The notes under the pieces are model-generated. The model had not been told where the DNA came from. It did no database searches and saw only the letters and a program-made list of their open reading frames with translations. The translations under genes and the position numbers were made by a program. Shown here in pieces: positions 1 through 8,306 of a stretch of DNA of 50,493 bases (within the stretch, counting starts at the first letter, position 1; the number at the start of each line of letters is the position of its first letter). The stretch covers positions 1 through 50,493 of the forward strand of contig JAMPGE010000011.1 of assembly GCA_023664085.1 (NCBI GenBank), written 5' to 3'. The stretch comes from Muribaculum sp. Lineage in GTDB: Bacteria; Bacteroidota; Bacteroidia; Bacteroidales; Muribaculaceae.

Positions 1-43
1 TTGACTTTCAAGACAAGTTATTTTATGGTTACAAATTATAGGA

Positions 44-277
44 AAATTCAGAAAGATTATAGTCATCGACGGCCAATGGGCATACATCGGCTCCGCTAAC
101 CTCACCGGAGCCGGAATGGGTATGAAAAGTCCAACCCGGCGCAACTTTGAAGCCGGCATCTTCACAGACGCTCCAGCTCTTGTTGAATCAGCAATGGAAC
201 ACTTCGACAGCGTATGGCGCGGCGAATATTGCAAAAAATGCGGTCGCCGCCAATACTGCACCGACCCAATCAAATAG
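44..277 (+). pseudogene. 3' fragment of a phospholipase D-like (HKD) protein
   Basis: Frame 2 reads a recognisable C-terminal PLD segment: KIIVIDG, then YIGSANLTGAGMG, the second half of an HKD motif with its GSxN signature, and a Cys-rich tail (CKKCGRRQYC) before the TAG at 275-277. The histidine that should sit two residues before the lysine is absent: the sequence reads FRK where family members have HxK. The frame is closed by a TGA at 2-4 and has no start codon before an internal Met at about 115, so the 5' part of the gene is missing. Similarity begins almost exactly at the lysine, which suggests a recombination or deletion junction near position 44-53. It converges on hsdR with about 22 bp between the two stops. 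PLD-family nucleases often accompany restriction systems, so it may be a relic of a defence gene. The family is fairly clear; the cause of truncation is unknown. Confidence 0.6.
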
Positions 278-299
278 TTTGCAATTGATTTCCAAAGAA

Positions 300-3200
300 T
301 TAAATCTTCCCGGAAATTTCAAGGTCGGTGATGGAGTGAGCTGTAATGTAGAGGTATAGTGTAGTAACGATTCGGGAAGAAGCTATGATTTCTTCTTCCG
401 AAGCATTGGGTGTCACATGGCTTTCGTCGTTGCGCATATTGCGCATGGTGTCGAGATAGCCATACATGCGCTGATATTTTTTGCGCTCCTTGAATTTGAG
501 GGATTTCAGTTCCTCAAATGCAAAGATGCAGTCGGCAAGCGACGGAGTCCTCTCAGGGTCGCGGGTATTTTTCAATTCTTCACCATGAATAAGCCAATAA
601 AGTTTCTTCAGGTAAGTTTCAAATTTGGTGAGGATTGTGTTGAAATGCCGGCGACGGTCAACCAGTGTCAACTTCTTGTCATTGAAGAGACGGTTGAATG
701 AATCCACGAGCAGGTCATTCGCTCCGTCAAGACTTGGCAGCGATTTCGCCTGAAGAATCTTCACGAAAACATCAATAACTTCATTGAGCGAACGAAGTCC
801 CGGAAAGTCAGCAAACTCATCGCTGAAGTTTATATACAAGGCCTTTTTGAAAGCCTCCGGGTCGAAAATCAAAGGGGCATCACGGAAATGGTCATAGAGA
901 GCAGCTGCCATCTGCGACATAATCTGACGATATTTTTCACCATTGTCAAACAATGCTTTGAACGCCTCTGTCTGCTCCTCATACAGTGTGGTGGCAACAT
1001 CATCAAACACACCTGGGAATACGGCTTCCATGAATTGCTGCTTACCGTTGTTATTGGCTTTCTTTGATAGTTTTTTCGCCTCTTTTGCCGTAGTCAGACG
1101 GTTCACGATTGCCTCGACAATGACTCTGTCGGCCTCTGAGAAATCTCCTTTATACAGAAGGTTGATTTTGTCAATGATATTTCCGAGAAGGTCGCGCTTG
1201 ACCACAGGCTGGAAGCCTGTGCTACTTGATTCCCCTTTTACTGTCTTGTTTCCTTCCAAAGTAATGGCTACAGTCTCGCCCTGCTTGAACTGAGAGTTGA
1301 CAAGCATTATTTTCTTGGAGAGGTCGGGCTTTTCGTGTGGTGTTTTCGGCAATAGCTTATATAGAGTGTCGGCAAAGATGTATGCCTTATATAGGGGACG
1401 GTCGAAAGTACGGGCAATCTGTGCCATGTAGGAATAGAAACGCACAAAATTCTTTATTTTAGAGCGTAATTCAAAACGTTTCTCCTCCTCCAGCGCATCA
1501 AACCGAGACATTATAGGCTTGAAGAAACCCGACAAAGCTGCCAGAGCATTCTTTTTGCCCTTGTACTTTTTGTAAATCTCGTAAAAATCTTCCTCCTCTT
1601 TTTCGCTCCAGATGTGATACTGCGCAATATCCTTGCGGAAGCGATATACATAGTTAACATCCACCGGTTCTACAAGATCAGTACCCGTATAGAATGGTTC
1701 AAAAGCTTTCTTAATTTCATCGGCAGTGTTGGAGAAGTCGAACACGAAGGTATCTCTCTTCAGTTTTTGCCAACGGTTTAGGCGAGACAGTGTCTGGACT
1801 GCCTTTACATTCTTCAGCCGTTTATCAACAAACATCGTGTGCAGCTTTGGTTCGTCAAAACCGGTCTGATATTTATCGGCAACTATAAGCACGTTGTAGA
1901 GATCGCTTGCAAAATAGAGTGGTAAGCGTTCCTCGCTGATTCTACGTTCCGGAGTGGAGTTCAGTTGTGATTCGGTATAAGTCTCGCCTCCTAATTCAAG
2001 TTTGCCGGAGAAAGCCACAAGAGGCCTTATGTCGTCATACTCCTTACGTTTGCAATACTCTTTCATGGCGAGATAATAGCGCAGAGCGTGCGCACGGCTT
2101 GCGCAGACAATCATTGCCTTTGCTTCTCCATCCATCCGCTGAAGTGTAACCTCGCGCATCTTTCCAACCATTATCTCAATCTTTTGGTCAATTACATGCT
2201 GGTGGTTATCGTGAAATGCCTTTATTGCCCTCGTTGCCGGAGTCTCTTCGTAGTCGGGATTCTCCGCTATATTTTTTGCTATCTCGTATGCTGTGCCGAT
2301 AGGGGTGAAGTTCTGCAACACATCTTTGATGAATCCTTCCTCGATGGCCTGCTGCATTGAATATATGTGATATGGTTTGTGCTTCATCTTGCCCGGATTT
2401 TCGGGGTCGGGATATGGAATGCCGAAAGTCTGCAATGTCTTTGGCTTGGGTGTGGCTGTGAAAGCATAGAAAGAGATATTGCCATGCTGTCCTTGCCTGA
2501 GGAGGTCTTCCATCAGGGCGTCCTTCTCTTTTTCAAGCTGTTCCACCTCCTTATCTTCTATCTCGGCAAGTTCGCGCAGAGCCTCTTCAGTGTCGGCAAG
2601 CGCTGCTTTGGTTTTCTCCGCGTTCTTTCCGCTCTGACTGCTGTGGGCCTCATCGACAACAACGGCATACCGGCGGCCGCTCTGACTGCCAACCTTATCG
2701 TAGATATATGGAAAACGATGCAGTGTGCAGATTACTATACGGGCATTGCCGTCGCGGATTATGTCGCCGAGTTTCGACGACGGGTCGCCATCCTTTATCA
2801 CCTCCACCTGTCCGAGACGGTGGTCGAATCCGAGTACTGTGTTCTGCAACTGTTGATTAAGCACACGGCGGTCAGTAATAACAAAAACAGTGTTGAACAC
2901 ATCCTTTTGGTCGGCGTCATGAAGAGAGGCAAGACGATATGTAAGCCATGCAATTGAATTACTCTTGCCCGATCCTGCGGAGTGCTGTATGAGATAGTTG
3001 TGACCTGCGCCATTGGCGGCGGTGTCTTCCGTCAGTTTCTCGACCACGTCAAGTTGATGAAATCGGGGGAAGATTATCTTGGTTGATTCCTCCTTTATTT
3101 CCTTCTCCTTACCATGCTTGTTGACAACAATTTTTATTTTCTCCTCTTTCTGAACGGAGATATAGCGTTGCAGAATCGAGAGAAGCGCATCACGTTGAAG

Positions 3201-3977
3201 CACCTGCTTCCAAAAGTAATCCGTAACATATTCACCTTCCGGCACTTCAGGATTGCCGGCACCGCCGACATTCCCGGCTCCATTGCTCCCTTGGTTGAAG
3301 GGTATAAAGAAAGTCTTCTCTTTTTGCAATTGGGTGGTCATGGCAACCTCATAAAGGTCAACACCGAAATAAGCGAGTATGCGGTTGTTGAAATGGAAGA
3401 GGAACTCGTTTGGTTCGCGGTCTTCCATCCACTGACGTTTGCTGTCCTCTACGCTTTGTCCGGTAAGCTGATTTTTCAGTTCAATGACCACAACGGGGAT
3501 ACCGTTGAGCATCAGCACTATGTCAATGGTGTTATGATGCTTTGATGAATATGAGAACTGCCGGATTACGTGCAGACGATTCGCCCGATACTTACGCATA
3601 AGGTCTTCGTTCAGTTCAGAAGCCGGAGCGAAGTATGCGATGCGAAGCTTAACGCCACGGTCATCAATACCATTGCGAAGCACATATATAAGTCCGTATC
3701 GGGATATATCGTCTTGAAGCACCTTGTAAAACTGGTCGGCTGCTTCATCAGCACCGTATATTTTCTGATACCGCGCCCACTCTTTGGGTTGGGTTTCAGA
3801 TATAAAGTCGCGGAGCACAGTCAAATCAATGGCCGCGTCTTTGTTATATGTCATCTGGAAGCCACGCTCATAGCCGCCCTCGTCAAGAAGCCAGCGTTCG
3901 ATGTCCTCCTCAAAGTTCTTCTCAAGTAATGCGGGCGTCCCGCCTGCTCCATTATCAACTTTGCTCATATCCTCCAT
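300..3977 (-). CDS. hsdR: Type I restriction enzyme R subunit (HsdR)
   Basis: This is the ATP-dependent translocase and nuclease subunit of a type I restriction-modification complex (R2M2S), which cuts unmodified foreign DNA. The 1225-residue length fits the family. In order it has an N-terminal PD-(D/E)xK nuclease near residues 150-180 (IDIVLMLNG then VVIELKNQ), Walker A (SAGSGKSN) near 335, a DEAH box (VVVDEAHSSQSG) near 440, motif III (FTATPKPKT), helicase motif VI (QTLSRLNRW) and a helical C-terminal domain. The start at 3977 is preceded by a strong AGGAGGT at about 6 nt; a second ATG lies three codons in. The first 13 nt overlap the end of the upstream transposase gene, so translation may be coupled. 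At residues about 918-925 a REP palindrome is read in frame as STGFQPV between the helicase and C-terminal domains, apparently in a variable loop. The frame is intact, so the protein may be functional. Confidence 0.95.
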   Translation of the reverse strand: MEDMSKVDNGAGGTPALLEKNFEEDIERWLLDEGGYERGFQMTYNKDAAIDLTVLRDFISETQPKEWARYQKIYGADEAADQFYKVLQDDISRYGLIYVLRNGIDDRGVKLRIAYFAPASELNEDLMRKYRANRLHVIRQFSYSSKHHNTIDIVLMLNGIPVVVIELKNQLTGQSVEDSKRQWMEDREPNEFLFHFNNRILAYFGVDLYEVAMTTQLQKEKTFFIPFNQGSNGAGNVGGAGNPEVPEGEYVTDYFWKQVLQRDALLSILQRYISVQKEEKIKIVVNKHGKEKEIKEESTKIIFPRFHQLDVVEKLTEDTAANGAGHNYLIQHSAGSGKSNSIAWLTYRLASLHDADQKDVFNTVFVITDRRVLNQQLQNTVLGFDHRLGQVEVIKDGDPSSKLGDIIRDGNARIVICTLHRFPYIYDKVGSQSGRRYAVVVDEAHSSQSGKNAEKTKAALADTEEALRELAEIEDKEVEQLEKEKDALMEDLLRQGQHGNISFYAFTATPKPKTLQTFGIPYPDPENPGKMKHKPYHIYSMQQAIEEGFIKDVLQNFTPIGTAYEIAKNIAENPDYEETPATRAIKAFHDNHQHVIDQKIEIMVGKMREVTLQRMDGEAKAMIVCASRAHALRYYLAMKEYCKRKEYDDIRPLVAFSGKLELGGETYTESQLNSTPERRISEERLPLYFASDLYNVLIVADKYQTGFDEPKLHTMFVDKRLKNVKAVQTLSRLNRWQKLKRDTFVFDFSNTADEIKKAFEPFYTGTDLVEPVDVNYVYRFRKDIAQYHIWSEKEEEDFYEIYKKYKGKKNALAALSGFFKPIMSRFDALEEEKRFELRSKIKNFVRFYSYMAQIARTFDRPLYKAYIFADTLYKLLPKTPHEKPDLSKKIMLVNSQFKQGETVAITLEGNKTVKGESSSTGFQPVVKRDLLGNIIDKINLLYKGDFSEADRVIVEAIVNRLTTAKEAKKLSKKANNNGKQQFMEAVFPGVFDDVATTLYEEQTEAFKALFDNGEKYRQIMSQMAAALYDHFRDAPLIFDPEAFKKALYINFSDEFADFPGLRSLNEVIDVFVKILQAKSLPSLDGANDLLVDSFNRLFNDKKLTLVDRRRHFNTILTKFETYLKKLYWLIHGEELKNTRDPERTPSLADCIFAFEELKSLKFKERKKYQRMYGYLDTMRNMRNDESHVTPNASEEEIIASSRIVTTLYLYITAHSITDLEISGKI
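1203..1225 (-). repeat. REP palindrome inside hsdR
   Basis: Plus-strand CACAGGCT-GGA-AGCCTGTG (1203-1221) followed by CTAC forms a perfect 8-bp stem with a 3-nt loop. It is identical over 23 nt to 4584-4606. Read on the minus strand in the hsdR frame it gives STGFQPV without disturbing the frame. A RAYT transposase, the family known to be associated with REP elements, is encoded about 2.7 kb away in the same operon. Confidence 0.85.
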
Positions 3978-4558
3978 GTAATACCTCCTTGTCTTATATT
4001 CTTTCCAATATAGTTTTTAACATTCTCATAATGTTGTGCATCACGAATAATTCTATCATAAGACTCTTCCGCCCAAACTTTGCCGTTATGACCTGTGATT
4101 TTGTTTATTTCATGTGCCACAAAGCTCTTTATTGAATGCATTATTACCGAGAGTTTTTTCCCTTCATAAGGCTCGATCATCAAATGAACATGATTCGACA
4201 TCACCACATATCCGTGCACCGAACAGCGAGTTCCATCATAAAACAAAATCGCCCTTTCCACAATATCCACCACGTTACTATTCCTAAGAATACACGAACC
4301 ATAGTTGGCATCAAGCCATTTATCAATGCGTTGGCTAAATAGCTTGTGATATTCCAATTGTAACTCTTGAGTGAGTGGTTGAGGATGTTCCGACATCCAT
4401 TTATCTTTTTCGGCTCTCAATTGTTCCAGTTTTGATTGGGGCAGTGAGTCACCCAAACGGAATGTCACAAAATAAATCTTTCCTTCCTGAGTCCAGTGGG
4501 GCAGATTGCGCACTTTTATGTTTACCGGAGAAGTGGGATCGAAATATTTATCGCTCAT
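3965..4558 (-). CDS. REP-associated tyrosine transposase (RAYT, Y1_Tnp family)
   Basis: A 197-residue single-strand DNA transposase of the HUH/Y1 family, which handles REP palindromes. The HUH motif is visible as MSNHVHLMI near residue 120, and the candidate nucleophilic tyrosine lies in QHYENVKNYIGKN near 170-180. The N-terminal pattern (FVTFRLGDSLP) is typical of RAYT proteins. It sits between hsdS and hsdR on the same strand: its start is 24 nt after the hsdS stop and its end overlaps the hsdR start by 13 nt, so it is probably co-transcribed with the restriction genes. An identical REP palindrome lies just upstream (4584-4606) and another in hsdR (1203-1225), consistent with RAYT-mediated spread. 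RAYT genes are usually single-copy domesticated genes rather than true insertion sequences, and no terminal repeats of a conventional IS are seen. Confidence 0.9.
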   Translation of the reverse strand: MSDKYFDPTSPVNIKVRNLPHWTQEGKIYFVTFRLGDSLPQSKLEQLRAEKDKWMSEHPQPLTQELQLEYHKLFSQRIDKWLDANYGSCILRNSNVVDIVERAILFYDGTRCSVHGYVVMSNHVHLMIEPYEGKKLSVIMHSIKSFVAHEINKITGHNGKVWAEESYDRIIRDAQHYENVKNYIGKNIRQGGITWRI

Positions 4559-4582
4559 ATGATTGTTTTTACAGACTTGTTG

Positions 4583-5836
4583 TCACAGGCTGGAAGCCTG
4601 TGCTACATGGGTTTTACCGGTGACGGCTTCGAAAATAATACTCTGACGATATTGTTTCAGGGTCTCAATCTTCTCTTGCTTTACCTTTATCAATTCGTCA
4701 ATCTCTGCACATTTTGCGTCGAGATATGTCGCAATCTCCTTTTGCTCAGAAAGTGGTGGGAGAGGGATTCTGACGGACTTTAAATTCTCTTGGGTAAGGT
4801 GAGGTACTCCCATACCATTTTTTAGGAAGGACACATTATTTTGAAATGGTGTGCTTAGGAAAAAATAGTAAAGGTAGGAATAAAACAATTTGCCGAACAC
4901 CGTAACGACACCAAGCGATGAGTTGACGGTTGCTTCACCTAAAGGCATAGAATCCACTCTCGCGCATTTTCCGATGCCCGCACCATCTTTTACAATGAGA
5001 ATGTCGTTTACAGAAAGTTTTATTTCTGGTGACTCATCATATCGTATTTGGTTTATGAAATTCAGATTTTCCCATCGCAACTGATTGTTTATGATATTAA
5101 ATGCTGAGAGAAATGGATAACCATCCTCTACATATTCCTCGGCCTTCAGACCTCTCCAACCCAATCTCGCCCTAAGGTAAATGAGCTTTAATAGATTGGC
5201 CTCTTTCCAATTGTCAGGAATGTAATCTATACCATCAACAGAAGTTTGTTTGGTTGAAATATCTGGATTGAGGCCGTGGGTGACGGCTTCGGTGATGACG
5301 GCTTGGCGGTAGGCTTCAAGGTCGGAAATCATCTGTTGCTCAACATCAATCAACTCGTCAATCTCTCCGCACTTTGCGTCAAGCCACGCTGCTATCCGTT
5401 CCTGCTCTGTGAATGGGGGAATTGGCAATTTAAAATTTCTAACAGCAGTCGCAGTTATTAGTGGTTGAGCATTAGAAGTGTTTAATTCATCCAACTTTGC
5501 AGCCGTTAATGTATAATATAGCCATTTAAGCGAATGTTTTGTGTAGACAACCAAGGCGTTATCGGTGGCCCAGGATTTCCCATCATTGAAAAAAACTTGC
5601 CCACAACTACCCACTCGGCCAATAAAAAGACAATGCTCATGATTATATGACTTTGTATATCCAATCTTTGATCCTCCACCGTAAACTGGGAATCCCTCGT
5701 CTTTCATTTTCTCTTTTGATAAGGCATCTCCCGAACAAAGATTGGAAAATATAAATTTGGAGGGTAAAACCTCCCAGTGTTCTGGAATAAGTCCAATCCA
5801 AGGGATGCTGCTGTCTTTGAGTTTTGTTTCCTTCAT
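4583..5836 (-). CDS. hsdS: Type I restriction enzyme specificity subunit (HsdS)
   Basis: The DNA-recognition subunit, which sets the bipartite target of both methylation and restriction. The 417 residues have the standard two-half layout: an N-terminal target-recognition domain (begins IPWIGLIPEHWE), a conserved helical spacer (PPFTEQERIAAWLDAKC, near 140-195), a second recognition domain from about 205 (IDYIPDNWKE), and a second helical repeat (PPLSEQKEIATYLDAKC) near the end. The repeated helices are also visible as similar DNA segments. The last residues (THVAQASSL) are encoded by a REP palindrome that also supplies two bases of the TGA stop, so the native C-terminus was probably trimmed or replaced. 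A large palindrome lies 13 nt upstream of the start. There is no second hsdS and no recombinase nearby, so phase-variable shuffling is not indicated here. Confidence 0.93.
   Translation of the reverse strand: MKETKLKDSSIPWIGLIPEHWEVLPSKFIFSNLCSGDALSKEKMKDEGFPVYGGGSKIGYTKSYNHEHCLFIGRVGSCGQVFFNDGKSWATDNALVVYTKHSLKWLYYTLTAAKLDELNTSNAQPLITATAVRNFKLPIPPFTEQERIAAWLDAKCGEIDELIDVEQQMISDLEAYRQAVITEAVTHGLNPDISTKQTSVDGIDYIPDNWKEANLLKLIYLRARLGWRGLKAEEYVEDGYPFLSAFNIINNQLRWENLNFINQIRYDESPEIKLSVNDILIVKDGAGIGKCARVDSMPLGEATVNSSLGVVTVFGKLFYSYLYYFFLSTPFQNNVSFLKNGMGVPHLTQENLKSVRIPLPPLSEQKEIATYLDAKCAEIDELIKVKQEKIETLKQYRQSIIFEAVTGKTHVAQASSL
4584..4606 (-). repeat. REP palindrome at the hsdS/RAYT junction
   Basis: The 23 nt are identical to 1203-1225: 8-bp arms CACAGGCT/AGCCTGTG around GGA, then CTAC. 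On the minus strand it encodes the last HsdS residues (VAQASSL) and provides the TG of the TGA stop. It lies about 26 nt upstream of the RAYT start, the usual close arrangement of REP and RAYT. Confidence 0.85.
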
Positions 5837-5849
5837 GGCATTTTGTTTT

Positions 5850-5909
5850 GTGCAAAGCGTGACAACTTGTCACGCTTTGCACTATTAAATGGGGTACAAT
5901 TTGTATCCC
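5850..5909. repeat. Two adjacent palindromes between hsdM and hsdS
   Basis: The first palindrome has perfect 16-bp arms (GTGCAAAGCGTGACAA at 5850-5865 and its complement at 5867-5882) around one base. The second has 9-bp arms (GGGGTACAA at 5891-5899, TTGTATCCC at 5901-5909) with one G-T pair. They occupy most of the roughly 100-bp gap between the hsdM stop and the hsdS start. In hsdM-hsdS mRNA the larger hairpin would end 13 nt before the HsdS start codon, so it could limit HsdS translation or protect the upstream message. The paired form resembles dispersed REP-like repeats of Bacteroidales, but that is recollection, not a search result. Confidence 0.75.
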
Positions 5910-5939
5910 GGTTAAATAAACTGACATCACTTCTTATCA

Positions 5940-7943
5940 TCACTTCCCTAAGATTTTGTTCATCAACTCATGTTCACGCTCTCCGAGGGTGCGGAAATGC
6001 TCGAAGATTTCGGCGGCAGGGCGTGGTGCCGCGTAGCGATAGAACTCACGGGTGAAAGGTATTTCGTAGCCAATTTTTGTTTCCGCCTCATTATACCAGA
6101 AGTCGGGAGCGTATGGACGCACATTGGCTTCAAGGAATTCTTCGGGATCAGTTTTCCACGGTATTATTTCGGAGTCTTTCAACTCCGGGTCGGGTGCAAT
6201 GCCACTATCCATCTTGGTGGGCTTTATCCGGCACTCCATCTTTTGGTCGGGATCCTTGACACCAAAATAATTGCGAATCAATGCCACCTTGCCTTGTGGT
6301 ATCTTGATTTTTGCTTTCTCAAACTCGTAGAAGAATGAGAAGTCAGGGAAAGCGGGATTCCCTTTCGGAAAGAGTGACTGCCAGTATTCGGCGAGCTTTT
6401 TAAGCAATGGGCGGTCAGCGGCTTTTACACCCATTGCTTCACATTTCTCCTCGGAATATTCAATCTTGTCGTAGCTAAGTCGCAAAGGGCGATAGGTAAA
6501 AACCTTGCGGTATTTGAAATCATCTGTATCTTTGATGCGACTCTCCACGCGGATGTCGCCATCCTCATATTCCCGGTTGGCAAAATCCTTATATGCCCGG
6601 ACAATCAGAGCGCGACAACGGTCGGTTATCTCAACACGTTTATTGCCAAGGCTCTTGCGGCGCTTCTCAAAGCATTGACTTGCATCAATTAGCTGCACCT
6701 TGCCACGACGATCCTCTGATTTTTCTTTGGATATTATCCAAATGTATGTTGCAATGCCTGTATTATAAAAGAGGTCGTTGGGGAGTTGAACGATGGCGTC
6801 GAGCCAATCGTTTTCCAGCAGAAAGCCACGGATGCTGCTCTCACCACCTCCGGCATCTCCTTTGAACAGCGGTGAGCCGTTCTGGATTATTGCCATGCGC
6901 CCCGTATCCTTAAGTTTCGACACTCCATTGAGAGTGAAAAGCATCTGGCCATCGCCTATGGCAGGGAGACCGGCGGCGAAGCGGTCGCCTTCGCCTGTCT
7001 CTTTCTCAACTTGCGTCTTGGATGTTTTCCACTCTATGCCAAATGGAGGATTGGAGATGATATAGTCAAACTCATAACCTCGGAATTGGTCGTTGCCGAG
7101 AGTGTCGCCTTGACGCATATTGTCGGCGTTGCCTCCTTTGATGAGTGTGTCAGCCTTTGCTATGGCGAAAGTCTGATTGTTAAGTTCCTGCCCATGAGAA
7201 GTTATATCCGCCTCAGAATCGAGCAGAAGTAACCGTTCGGTCAGACACCCAAGCATCTGGGATGTTCCCATGGCCATATCGTAAATATCGACGCTCACCC
7301 CTTCCTCTGCAAGTTTCTGTTCATCTCCGGAAATAAGAATATCCGCCATTACATAGATTATATCGCGTGCGGTGAAGTGCGCTCCGGCCTGTTCGTCGTA
7401 GCTCTCGGAAAATTTACGGACAAGTTCTTCAAAGATATACCCCATATCGACAGATGATATACGGTCACTGCCAAGATATGCCTTGTCGCTGTTGAATTCC
7501 TTAATGATAAGGTAGAGCAATCCATTATCCTCAAGTTTGTTTATTTCCTTGTCAAATTCAAAACGGCGGATTATGTCAATGACATTTTCCGAGAAATGCT
7601 GTAGATAATCATCGAAGTTGGCTGATATATTGTCGGGGTCCGCCAAGAGATTCTGGAATGTGAATTTGCTCGTGTTGTAAAATTGTTGACCGGCGGCACG
7701 TTGCAGAAATGGAGCCTTCAATACCAAGTCCATATCACCCAGTTCCTCGTTCTTTTTCCATACAGCTTCTCTTGTCGGAGCCAGAGTGTCTTCAAACCTC
7801 TTGATAACGCACAATGGAAGTATGACATTGCCATATTCGTGAGGCTTATATACGCCTACAAGTTTGTCAGCTATCGCCCATATGAGCGCAGCTTTTTCCT
7901 GTCGGTTTATAGTGGTTAGTTTTTCAGCGTTCTGACTTGTCAT
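5940..7943 (-). CDS. hsdM: Type I DNA methyltransferase subunit (HsdM)
   Basis: An N6-adenine methyltransferase that works with HsdS to protect the host site and is the core of the restriction complex. Its 667 residues are at the long end for the family. The N-terminal helical domain is seen at residues 10-150 (EKAALIWAIADKLVGV, LPLCVIKRFEDTL). The catalytic motif IV NPPF is in YIISNPPFGIEW near residue 298. The cofactor motif I near 222-231 reads DMAMGTSQML, where most HsdM proteins have a Gly-rich DPxxGTGGxL, so one glycine is replaced by Ser. A long C-terminal region (DPDQKMECRIKPTKMD onward) follows. It is preceded by a small HTH gene with only 5 bp between them and followed by hsdS. Function is probably intact, since the rest of the fold and the operon are complete. 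Confidence 0.95.
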   Translation of the reverse strand: MTSQNAEKLTTINRQEKAALIWAIADKLVGVYKPHEYGNVILPLCVIKRFEDTLAPTREAVWKKNEELGDMDLVLKAPFLQRAAGQQFYNTSKFTFQNLLADPDNISANFDDYLQHFSENVIDIIRRFEFDKEINKLEDNGLLYLIIKEFNSDKAYLGSDRISSVDMGYIFEELVRKFSESYDEQAGAHFTARDIIYVMADILISGDEQKLAEEGVSVDIYDMAMGTSQMLGCLTERLLLLDSEADITSHGQELNNQTFAIAKADTLIKGGNADNMRQGDTLGNDQFRGYEFDYIISNPPFGIEWKTSKTQVEKETGEGDRFAAGLPAIGDGQMLFTLNGVSKLKDTGRMAIIQNGSPLFKGDAGGGESSIRGFLLENDWLDAIVQLPNDLFYNTGIATYIWIISKEKSEDRRGKVQLIDASQCFEKRRKSLGNKRVEITDRCRALIVRAYKDFANREYEDGDIRVESRIKDTDDFKYRKVFTYRPLRLSYDKIEYSEEKCEAMGVKAADRPLLKKLAEYWQSLFPKGNPAFPDFSFFYEFEKAKIKIPQGKVALIRNYFGVKDPDQKMECRIKPTKMDSGIAPDPELKDSEIIPWKTDPEEFLEANVRPYAPDFWYNEAETKIGYEIPFTREFYRYAAPRPAAEIFEHFRTLGEREHELMNKILGK

Positions 7944-7948
7944 GGCTT

Positions 7949-8155
7949 CTATTTGGTATTAACGAGCAATTCTCTTATATTAACATTAAGTAATTCAGCA
8001 ATTTCTGCGAGTGTCTTCAAATCAGGTTGAATAGTATTTGTACACCACTTGGATACCGTTGCCGGGTCTTTGCCAAGTTGCTGTGCCAACCATTTTCCTT
8101 GCTTGCCGGTATCAGCAAGCACTGCCTTGATTCTATTGATTTTCTCGATTTTCAT
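7949..8155 (-). CDS. XRE-family HTH regulator of the restriction operon
   Basis: A 68-residue helix-turn-helix protein. I chose the ATG at 8153-8155 (MKIEKINRIKAVL) because the sequence further upstream is AT-rich and unlike the family. The Cro/CI-type fold is seen in the helices around KQGKWLAQQLGKDPATVSKW, with NTIQPDLKTLAEIAELLNV following, the usual XRE pattern. The stop is 5 bp before hsdM, so it is the first gene of the hsd operon and probably autoregulates it, as C-proteins of restriction systems do; that role is inference. No clear operator was identified upstream. Small size and lack of another domain fit a dedicated repressor or controller. Confidence 0.85.
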   Translation of the reverse strand: MKIEKINRIKAVLADTGKQGKWLAQQLGKDPATVSKWCTNTIQPDLKTLAEIAELLNVNIRELLVNTK

Positions 8156-8306
8156 TGTCAATAAATTGGTATAGGATGCAAATTTACGAATAATTTTTGA
8201 ACTATGCAATTTTTACTCCCAGATTCAATCAGAACTACATAGATTGTTAAAAGAAAATTTTTCCCAAAAAAGTTTGTGGTACGCAAATAGGCTGCATTCG
8301 GGCTTT

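Noticed and set aside
4583..5836. Phase-variable hsdS shuffling
   Set aside because: There is only one hsdS, no second specificity cassette and no nearby recombinase; the internal repeats are the normal helical spacers.
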